DNA of 12,876 nucleotides from Cephalothrix spiralis (lineage: Eukaryota; Nemertea; Palaeonemertea; Archinemertea; Cephalotrichidae), in NCBI GenBank assembly GCA_032353305.1, contig JAUCNG010212196.1, positions 1 through 12,876 on the forward strand, written 5' to 3'. Below are positions 1-7,557 of this stretch, piece by piece; positions within the stretch are counted from its first letter, which is position 1; each line of letters begins with the position of its first letter. The translations under genes were made by a program, and so were the position numbers. The notes beneath the pieces were generated by a model. The model had not been told where the DNA came from. It worked only from the letters and a program-made list of their open reading frames with translations, and made no database searches.

Positions 1-76
1 GTTTTCCTTACCGTGCTCCGTGCAAACGGCTATTATTTAACGTGAAGCGTGCAGCGGACCCCCCCTTCAGGACCCT

Positions 77-1320
77 CCCTAATCTATCCTCAGATACAGA
101 CTCTTTCCATGAACTCGAATTACATAAGTTACCTAAATGAAGACTTTTTCTTTGCCCAAACTGGAAACATCAAATTGATACTCGAAAACAATACCTTTGA
201 TGACACTTCATTTGAGAAATTGTTCAATTCAGCAATGTTCGACGAAAATAAGAAATATGTGTCTAAACTTAGTGTAAACGATAACCCTATAAAAAATTTG
301 TATTGCTTCAATAAAAAGATGGTTGAGAAAAAAGAAGGTCGTAACGATGCAATATACAGATGCCTTAAGTTCTTTATCAACAATAATGTGCATATAAATA
401 CATTATCATGTGACTGCACTAAAATTTGGAAATCGAATCAAATAATATCTTCAATTAAGAAGGACGTTAAGAAAGAATTCGACCTTCTAATTCAATGTGG
501 TGAACCGAATAATGCCAAGGGTAATAATAAAACTATTTTAAAGGTTAATAAATGCTTACATTCATTAATAACGTTTCTTTTTAAATTTATCGCATGTTCC
601 GAATTAGCGGACATTTTTCTTATAATGACAAAAAAAATTACTGGATTATCAACAATGTATGGAGCAATATTTGAAAGAGGATCTGAACTAACAAAACCAA
701 TACAAGTAAAAGAAAAAGACGTTTTCTTGTCTTACAAAGGAAGTGATGAGACAATAGATTTGATACAAGGGACTCTCATTCCAAAACTCGAAGCTCAACA
801 TCTATCAGTAATCGATCACAATAGAGATTTTTTAGTAGGAATGGGTATATTTGAATCCATAGATAATGCAATGGAAACCAGTACCTTCATGGTGGCAATA
901 ATTACAAAGGAATACATCGAAAGCAATTGGTGTCGTGCTGAATTTGAAGGTGCTAAAAGGGAACAGTTCATTGAGAGGGGGTGTCCATACTTAATATGTG
1001 TCTTGGAAAATGAGGAAATACTTAAGGAAGCACTAAGTGATGGACTCTTCAAAATGCATCTTAAGTATGAGAAATACCTCCTGATGAATGATGATCAGTT
1101 TTGGGACAAACTTGTTGCATTTCTTTCATCAGCTAAGAAAGAAACTGATGTAGATGCTGACGACACATGTGCCAACACATGTGTCAACAACAGTGATGAG
1201 AATTCCAACAGTGATGATGCCACTATAGTTCAGGTTCATCACGATGAAGATTTATCAGATTTTGAACTAACATACTGTAGTGAAAGACAGGTTGAAACGA
1301 TAACACTGTTGAACACTTGA
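77..1320 (+). pseudogene. 5'-truncated Toll-like receptor copy 1 (last LRRs, LRRCT and TIR)
   Basis: Homology to copies 2 and 3 begins abruptly at about position 77, inside a late leucine-rich repeat, and runs to TGA 1318-1320. Signal peptide, LRRNT and most LRRs are missing. There is no ATG between the in-frame TGA at 43-45 and the homologous part; the first in-frame ATG is 109. Retained parts are the last LRRs, an LRRCT with LSCDC near 410 and QCGEP at 493, and a complete TIR: box 1 DVFLSYKG, BB loop RDFLVG (823-840), SNWCRAEF and box 3 FW. The segment from the last LRRCT cysteine to the pre-TIR SEL motif is 63 codons, against 91 in copy 2, and no clean 20-residue hydrophobic helix remains. 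No AATAAA follows the stop. By hand count the TIR is about 96% identical in DNA to that of copy 2, so the copy is young. The frame is still open, so a spliced or soluble TIR product cannot be excluded: cag at 68-70 follows a C-rich tract and could be a splice acceptor. Confidence 0.72.
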
Positions 1321-1937
1321 CTCTACTTATATACGTTTTTATGTGTAAATTTGTACATACATTGTAAATTTAACTTACAACTTTAGTCAAGATTACATGT
1401 AAATCGAGATTGCTTAGTTTTTAGACACTTTATCATTTTAAATATAAATTATTATGTTGACTTCATCGCCTTGTAGTTTTCAGTTTTCAGATAATTTTTG
1501 CTTTTTGAAATATCAGGAAGCCTATACAAGACATACAAGCATAAATTATGGTTATAGGATGATTGGGTATATATTTTTATTATTGTATACAAATCTATAA
1601 TTAATTTGAAGGAAAAATTGTATGAAATAATATTGTCCAATGTCCTTCTTATTTATCAGGGTGGCTATAATTTCGACCATTTCAAAATTCCATGAATTTT
1701 CGCTGGCGATTTCAAAAAATGACCTGGACCAAGCACAAGATAGAAGTATCATTCACGACAAATACATTCATTTATCATTAAAAACCTCTTGAGAAAATAA
1801 TTCAAGGTCCATGATCACACTGTTAATCTAAGTAAAGTAATCTATTATTCAGAGCGACCACCCAATACATAAAATAAACGAGTTATATATTTATGTACCT
1901 GTATTTATCAAACGATACATTAAAATCTATCATGTAG
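1321..1937. other. Spacer between TLR copies 1 and 2
   Basis: AT-rich non-coding DNA. The first part resembles the 3' flank of copy 2, with shared blocks such as GAAATATCAGG near 1508 and 6048. The part around 1676-1900 resembles 6540-6700 upstream of copy 3, sharing CATGAATTTTC, AAGGTCCATGATCA and GCGACCACCCA. This shows that the duplicated unit included intergenic DNA. No gene is supported; short open frames here are not conserved. Confidence 0.7.
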
Positions 1938-1969
1938 GTTCAATACATATCTATAAAAAACAATTTCAT

Positions 1970-1980
1970 GGGTTTTCCCC
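1970..1980. promoter_or_regulatory. Candidate Rel/NF-kappaB site 1 upstream of TLR copy 2
   Basis: GGGTTTTCCCC. Its reverse complement, GGGGAAAACCC, contains GGGAAAACCC, a match to the Dorsal-type consensus GGGWWWWCCM. It lies about 400 bp before the ATG at 2384, inside the first copy of the duplicated module, with flanks conserved at all three occurrences. Binding is not shown. Confidence 0.45.
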
Positions 1981-2169
1981 ACTAACAGAAACCAGCCCAT
2001 AGAGACAAGTATAAACACCCAATTCAATTTTTTCAAAGAAAGTGTCAACGACACGTTAAGAAATATATATTGGGAATATTTTTCCTAGATATTTATAACA
2101 ATATGCCTGCCCCTGGTAGAAGATATCTATGTTCAATAGTCAATACATATTTATAAATAAAAATTTCAT

Positions 2170-2180
2170 GGGTTTTCCCC
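2170..2180. promoter_or_regulatory. Candidate Rel/NF-kappaB site 2 upstream of TLR copy 2
   Basis: Second GGGTTTTCCCC, identical to site 1, about 200 bp before the start codon. It occupies the same relative position as the single site upstream of copy 3. The core is unchanged although neighbouring bases have drifted. Confidence 0.5.
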
Positions 2181-2383
2181 AATAACAGAAACCAGCTCCA
2201 AGGAGATGTAAACAAATCGATTTTTTTCAAAGAAAATCAATGACACGTTAAGAAATATATTGGAAATATGCTACCTATATTTTTATAGCAATATGTCAGC
2301 CCCTGGTGAATACACGCTTGAAGAATAAATTAGCTTTTAAATCTGGATTTTAATTGAATAATTGATCGTGATATATTTACAAC

Positions 2384-5300
2384 ATGGAGGTAAGAATTAC
2401 ATTAATTATTTCTACTGAGGTTTCTCGAAAGCCGTTCCCTAAATTTGTTTACCTTCTAGTAATTTTCTGAGAACTTTTCTGGATGAAAGCAAGAAATTTT
2501 TTACAATTTTTCTGGTTATCTTCCTGATAAGTTCAGAATTTTGGACATTTCTTAGTTTTAAAATGTGATTTATTCATTGCAGAAATTTCTGGAAGAAATC
2601 CAGAAGTTTTTCTAATGCATATTTCTGTATATCTTCCAGAAAGGTTTCAGAATTTCTAAAAAAAACGATTGAGTTTATGTTGTAATTTATTCCTTCAGAA
2701 AGTTCTGGAACCTTTCGGTAAAAATCCAGAAATTTATGGATGAAAAAATAGTATAAATTTTTGGTTGTCTCTTCCAGATGACCAATCCAGGACAGTTATG
2801 ACTATTTTTAGGTTTAGATTTTTGTCGTTCAACATTTTGATACTTTTAATAAATTAAAGCTTTTGAATATCAACATTTTCGTAAATAAATTAATCATTTT
2901 TCAACTAACACACAACTAAAACAAATAAAAATATTTCAAACTTATTTTTCAGATTAAGAACATTGTCCTGATGCTTGTAGTAATGATTTCAGTAACCAAG
3001 TCTTTTGGACATCTGAGTCTGAATGGAATTTACTATAATGAATGTGATGAAGGCAATTGCTTCAAATGTATGGGAAAATGTCATCCTAACAGTTACGATT
3101 TAACTTGCAAAACACAGAAACAGGAGGCCATTTCTATCTCAAAAATATTTGTTGAGAAGTTAGCGATTTTAAGTCAAAGCCAATGTGTTTTCGGACAAAA
3201 GATTAGCTCAGTTAATCTCGAATTGGAATGCCTGACAGCAACAGATAGACTTGGATTTAAAGGCGTGGACGATTTTGACAACAAAGCTATTGACAAAGGC
3301 ACCAAATACAGAGTAAAGGTGAAGAAATGTGGAATTCAAGACAGATTCATGATTGACATATTGAAGGCTGTTCTTGTGACAGAACTAGAATTAACTGAAG
3401 GTGCAGACATTTTGGGATTTCATTCTATGAATATATCAGTTGGACATTCGATTCAAGAATTAACATTTAAAGGAATAAATCGACAAATTCCGATGTTCAC
3501 AAGTATTTTCAAAAACTCTGAATTAGACAATTTGCAAACACTGAAAATAGATAATGCTGATATCAAGGGAGGTAATCTCCATCCGTTTGAATTCACAGAT
3601 ATAGCTAAGAATCTGAAGACATTGTCCATTGAAAATTGTGATTTAAAGCTAACTCCTGTTCTGAATAATTTAAGAGCAAAATACGAAATATATGGTCGGT
3701 ATTATGATTTCACAACTAGGAAAGTAATAATCATTAAGAGGTATAGAAAATATTATGAGCCTAAAGATTTGAATATTAACATTAGTAATTCCAGATTTTC
3801 ATTTAGTGACATTCTCTGCAAACTCAATGGCAAATTTCAGCATGTATCTTTGACAAAAATATCAGAAAAACTGACATTACCAGAGTCCTGCTCAGAAGAA
3901 AATGTTACAGAAACAACAATTCTTAAGTTAAGCATTACTGCCAGTAATCTTGATACCATCCCGTTAATGTTCATGAACTCATCACTAATAACAGAATTAG
4001 ATCTTTCAAAAAATAAACTTGAAACATTTCCATGTATTGAGGTATTGGGAAATGTTGCAATTCTAAAATTGGATGACAATAGACTATCAAACATTGGGAT
4101 TTGCAAGAATGGACATAATCTTAAAACATTAGTGCTCACGGGAAATAATTTCAGGGTAATGAAACGTTCAGACTTTTCACAGTTTCCAAAATTGATGAAT
4201 TTAGATATGTCAAAAAACAAAATATCTGAATTGGAATATAATGTGTTTGGAACTTTACAAAACATGGCAAAATTGAATCTGAGATGGAATCGAATCAAGG
4301 ATTTATCAAGGAATACATTTGTAAGTTCAAAAAGTTCTACATGTCATATAAAGGAAGCGTCTTCTCCACATAAGGATTGTTCGTGGGTTCGTTTAGGTGA
4401 ACTTGATTTAGGGTATAATCAATTCCAGGAAATTCCAAATGCCCTAATCTATCCTCAGATACAGACGCTTTCAATGAAAGCAAATAACATAAGTTTCATG
4501 AATGAAGACTTTTTCATAGCACAAACGGGAAACATCAAATTGATACTCGAAAACAATACTTTTGATGATACTTCACTTGATAAATTGTTCAATTCAGCAA
4601 TGTTTGATGAAAATAAGAAATATGTGTCAGAACTTAATTTAAACGATAACCATATTAAAAACTTAAACTGTTTCAATAAAATGTTCCTGCAGAAAAAGGA
4701 AGGTCACTATGATGCTGCTTATAGATGCCTCAACTTCTTAATCAACAATAATGTGCATATTAATACCCTATCATGTGACTGCAAGAAAATGGCTGATATG
4801 AATGACATAATAGTTTCAATTACAAAAGAAGATAAGAAAAAAGTTAATAGCTTCAACCACATTCAATGTGGTCAACCAGATATGGTCAAGGGGAATAGAA
4901 TAACGGTTCTTCCAACTGTGTCAGTATTTTATGCCTGCATACCTGATCTCATAACTTTCGTGAAAGATGATATCCTGCGACCCATAGTATATCTCGGCAT
5001 CTCAGTAATTTTGATTAATATAGCACTATATATGTGCTCTATAAGTAACATGCGTTTTTTTCATGTATTTTCTAAAAAAATCAAGGAATTTGGAAGTCTC
5101 TCACTATCGTTGGGACTTCAATTATTTCAAAGAGAATCAGAACTAACAAAACCAATACAAGTAAAAGAAAAGGACGTTTTCTTGTCTTACAAAGGAAGTG
5201 ATGAGACAATAGATTTGATACAAGGGACACTCATTCCAAAACTCGAAGATCAACATCTATCAGTTATCGATCACAATAGAGATTTTTTAGTAGGAATGGG

Positions 5301-5847
5301 TATATTTGAATCAATAGACCATGCAATGGAAACCAGTACCTTCATGGTGGCAATAATTACAAAAGAATACATCGAAAGCAATTGGTGTCGTGCTGAATTT
5401 GACGGTGCAAAAAGGGAACAGTTCATTGAGAGGGGATGCCCATACTTAATATGTGTTTTGGAAAATGAGGAAATACTGAAGATTGCTCTACGAGATGAAC
5501 TCTTCAAAAGGCATCTTAAGTATGAGAAATACCTCCTAATGAATGATGACCGGTTTTGGGACAAACTTGTTGCATTTCTTACATCAGCAAATAAGGAAAC
5601 TGGTGCATACGCAGTTGCAGATGTAGATAACACATGTGTAAACAACAGTGATGATGATTCCAACATTGATGATGATTCCAACATTGATGATGATTCCAAC
5701 ATTGATGATGATCCAAACAGTGATTATGATTCCAACAGTGATGATAAGACTTTAGTTCAGGTTCATCAAAATGAAGATTCACAAGATTTTGAACTAATAT
5801 ACTGTAGTGAAAGACAGGTTGAATCTATACCACTTTTGAATACTTGA
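2384..5847 (+). CDS. Toll-like receptor, copy 2 (complete, two coding exons)
   Basis: Pattern-recognition receptor of the TLR family, single-pass membrane protein, 966 aa. Coding exons are 2384-2389 (ATG GAG) and 2953-5847, joined in phase 0. The resulting N-terminus, MEIKNIVLMLVVMISVTK, is a signal peptide ending near residue 21. Next come a Cys-rich cap (C33, C38, C41, C45, C54) and about a dozen LRRs, clearest in roughly residues 325-520 (LxxLDLSxNxI type). One LRRCT follows (C610 and C612 in LSCDC, C641). The transmembrane helix is about 680-699. The TIR domain is about 741-885: box 1 DVFLSYKG, BB loop RDFLVG (778-783), SNWCRAEF (W813, E817) and FW at 870-871. An Asp-rich repeat tail (902-931) and a conserved C-terminus with ExxxLL (959-964) follow. 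A single LRRCT next to the membrane fits the single-cysteine-cluster TLR type. Odd: Val replaces the usual BB-loop proline. Ligand and signalling partner are unknown. Poly(A) signals follow at 5936-5947. Confidence 0.93.
2390..2952 (+). other. Intron 1 of TLR copy 2
   Basis: Donor GAG|GTAAGA at 2390; acceptor TTATTTTTCAG|ATT ending at 2952; 563 bp, phase 0. Copy 3 has the same junctions with a 378-bp intron, and both intron ends are recognisably homologous. Splicing extends the frame upstream and supplies a start codon in the same place in both genes. The ATG at 2971 is not conserved (GTG in copy 3), which argues against it as the start. Confidence 0.85.
2469..2800 (+). repeat. Diverged tandem repeat (about 116 bp x 3) in intron 1
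   Basis: Three units starting at about 2469, 2581 and 2697. Each opens with a GAGAAC/AGAAA-TTCTGG block, continues through TCCAGAA and a TCTTCC(A/T)G-type block, and the first two end with GATTTATTCATTGC or AATTTATTCCTTC. The third is degraded at its 3' end. The array is absent from the intron of copy 3. Units 2 and 3 open with AGAAATTTCTGGAAG and AGAAAGTTCTGGAAC, each three alternating nGAAn/nTTCn pentamers. Confidence 0.6.
5650..5739 (+). repeat. In-frame 18-bp minisatellite encoding DDDSNI in the tail of TLR copy 2
   Basis: Three identical units of GATGATGATTCCAACATT (5650-5703) are followed by two diverged ones (5704-5739; DDDPNS and DYDSNS). They encode residues 902-931, an acidic linker between the TIR domain and the conserved C-terminus. 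Copy 1 has one related unit (ENSNSD) and copy 3 has an Asn-rich stretch of similar position, so the expansion is specific to copy 2. Confidence 0.92.
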
Positions 5848-5935
5848 CTCTACTAAGTATAAATTGTGAATTTCACTTAAAGCTTTAGTCTAGATACATG
5901 TATATCGAGATTGTAAATGCTTAATTTTTAGGCTG

Positions 5936-5947
5936 AATAAAAATAAA
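5936..5947 (+). terminator. Poly(A) signals of TLR copy 2
   Basis: Two nearly adjacent AATAAA hexamers (5936-5941 and 5942-5947), about 90 bp after the stop codon. Copy 3 has one in the equivalent position; copy 1 has none. Confidence 0.75.
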
Positions 5948-6124
5948 CCTTAATCATTTGAAATATGAATTATTATTCATTTATTACGTTATTAACTTCA
6001 ATTCCTTTCATCTTGGCTTTTTAAAGACAATTAAATTTTCTGCTTTTGAAATATCAGGCAGCCTATATACTGGCATACAAATTCAGTAATATGATGATTG
6101 TGTGTACGTTTATCATTTTACATG

Positions 6125-6426
6125 TATTATACACATATTGAACGATGAACGGTGTGGTTTAGGGAAATATCACACGATGAACTTGAGTCCGAGTTCGATA
6201 TTACTAACCATTGGCACGGTGCATATTTAAGAAAGTTTCAATAGATCTGACCTCTTGTAAGAAATAGGATCGAACTGTTTTCAAAAATGAGAAAAATTTG
6301 TTGTTGCTTATTTTGAAGTGGACTCCGTCCTCGTCCGATATCACTCACCATTGACCTTCGGTCATCAAGTATATCGTGTGATATTTCTCTAAAGCACACC
6401 GTTAATCGTTCAATATGCGTATAATA
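6125..6426. mobile_element. MITE (about 300 bp) with roughly 60-bp terminal inverted repeats
   Basis: Left end 6127-6187 (TTATACACATATTGAACG...) and right end 6365-6424 are reverse complements with only a few mismatches across about 60 bp. TA dinucleotides at 6125-6126 and 6425-6426 fit a TA target-site duplication, as for Tc1/mariner-derived MITEs. No transposase is encoded, so it is non-autonomous. Internally, 6185-6213 and 6321-6353 form a second, direct repeat (shared TCCG, CGATAT, ACCATTG). The corresponding spacer after copy 1 has no such element. The superfamily is inferred from the TA flanks only. Confidence 0.82.
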
Positions 6427-6743
6427 TCACACAATTAGATGGACAAATTGGCGATGGATTATAAATTGTACAAACATTACAGCGGTTTAGCATATTGGCG
6501 GGTAGTTGACACAAAACCATTTTATTCCGATTTTTTTGGTAGGAAAATTACGTTTTTTCATGAATTTTCCATGGCGTTTTCAAAAGTTTTGACTGACCAA
6601 GCGCCAAGGTCCATGATCAGTTTGATCACACTGTTCATTTATATCGGGTACTGTTCTATTAAGGGCGACCACCCAGTACAAAAAATTAACGACTTCTATG
6701 TACATGTATAAAATATATATTAAAGTGTATTATTACATTACAA
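6427..6743. other. Spacer between the MITE and the TLR copy 3 upstream module
   Basis: Non-coding DNA homologous to about 1650-1935 upstream of copy 2, with shared blocks AAGGTCCATGATCA and GCGACCACCCA. An open frame of 90 codons (6439-6711) is not preserved in the homologous spacer and matches nothing I recognise, so I do not call it. Confidence 0.65.
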
Positions 6744-6775
6744 GTTCAATACATATCTATAGAAATTAATTTCAT

Positions 6776-6786
6776 GGGTTTTCCCC
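6776..6786. promoter_or_regulatory. Candidate Rel/NF-kappaB site upstream of TLR copy 3
   Basis: GGGTTTTCCCC in the context TTTCATGGGTTTTCCCC followed by ACTAACAGAAACCAGCC, about 215 bp before the start codon at 7000. It is identical to both sites upstream of copy 2. Conservation after duplication supports a role, though recent common origin could also explain it. Confidence 0.48.
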
Positions 6787-7005
6787 ACTAACAGAAACCA
6801 GCCCCAAGGAGATTATTATAAACATTCCATTCAATAATTTATACAAATTGAATCATATAGATTTTTTTCAAAGAAAAATCAACGACCCGTAAAGAAATAT
6901 ATCGGAATTTTTTTACCTGGAAATTTATATTAAATTGTCACACTTGAAGGAGAAATTAGCTTTAAAATTTGGATTTTAATTGAAGTAGTCGATATCAAAA
7001 TGGAG

Positions 7006-7383
7006 GTAAGATTTCTAAAATTTCTTCTGAAGATAAAATGTATCCATAGTCTTTATTTCCCATACCGGTACTCGAATATTATCAATGTAAACTTAAAAAC
7101 TGTAATAGCACACTATAAAAAGAATAATATACATTTTGTATTTGAATTTAAGCATCACGTTGGTCATAATACTCCAGTAAACAAGAGTTTAGTATATGTA
7201 CGGTGTACGGCGACACTAAAAGTTTCGAGGGCAGGAGACCTTTTTTGGATAAGGTTATAGTCATTCAACTATAGAATTTCAACATTTTGATCATTTATCA
7301 TTTTGTTTAACGTTTTCCACCTAACATTTTATTTATTCCAGATCATAAACAACAATTATAAGTATTTCAAAACTATTTTTCAG
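7006..7383 (+). other. Intron 1 of TLR copy 3
   Basis: Donor GAG|GTAAGA at 7006; acceptor CTATTTTTCAG|ATT ending at 7383; 378 bp, phase 0, matching the structure of copy 2. TCAACATTTTGAT in its 3' half is shared with intron 1 of copy 2. The 116-bp repeat array found there is absent here. Confidence 0.83.
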
Positions 7384-7554
7384 ATTAAGAACATTGTCCT
7401 GGTGCTGGTAGTAATGATTTCGGTAACCAAGTCTTTTGGACATCTGAATCTGAATGGAATTTACTATAATGAATGTGACGAAGGCAATTGCTTCAAATGT
7501 ATGGGAAAATGTCATCCTAACAGTTACGATTTAACTTGCAAAACTCAGAACCAG

Positions 7555-7557
7555 TAG
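7555..7557 (+). other. Premature TAG in TLR copy 3
   Basis: Codon 60 in the spliced frame, in the context AACCAGTAGGCC; copy 2 reads AAACAGGAGGCC. It is the only in-frame stop before 10249. The flanking 350 bp are about 95% identical to copy 2 by hand count, so the alignment is secure. Confidence 0.9.

Larger units (their letters stand above)
1938..2309 (+). repeat. Direct duplication of an upstream module before TLR copy 2
   Basis: Two adjacent copies, about 1938-2119 and 2138-2309, begin with CAATACATAT and share TTTCATGGGTTTTCCCC, AACAGAAACCAGC, TTTTTTCAAAGAAA, ACACGTTAAGAAATATAT and GCCCCTGGT. The offset is about 200 bp. The region upstream of copy 3 has a single version (about 6744-6940), so the doubling is specific to copy 2. 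Position and conservation suggest a promoter-proximal regulatory module, but that function is inferred. Confidence 0.8.

Noticed and set aside
68-76. Intron acceptor in copy 1 (CCCCCCCTTCAG)
   Set aside because: Not called as a feature: copies 2 and 3 have no intron at this position, and a recombination breakpoint explains the data as well.
5271-5782. Minus-strand open frames across the TIR and Asp-rich tail of copy 2
   Set aside because: They are complements of the coding sequence and of the 18-bp repeat, which stays open in several frames because of its simple composition.
6439-6711. Open frame of 90 codons in the spacer before copy 3
   Set aside because: The homologous spacer upstream of copy 2 does not keep the frame, and the translation shows no recognisable domain.
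7000-7260. Open frame of 86 codons starting at the copy 3 ATG
   Set aside because: It is read-through of intron 1: only ATG GAG is coding, and GTAAGA follows directly.
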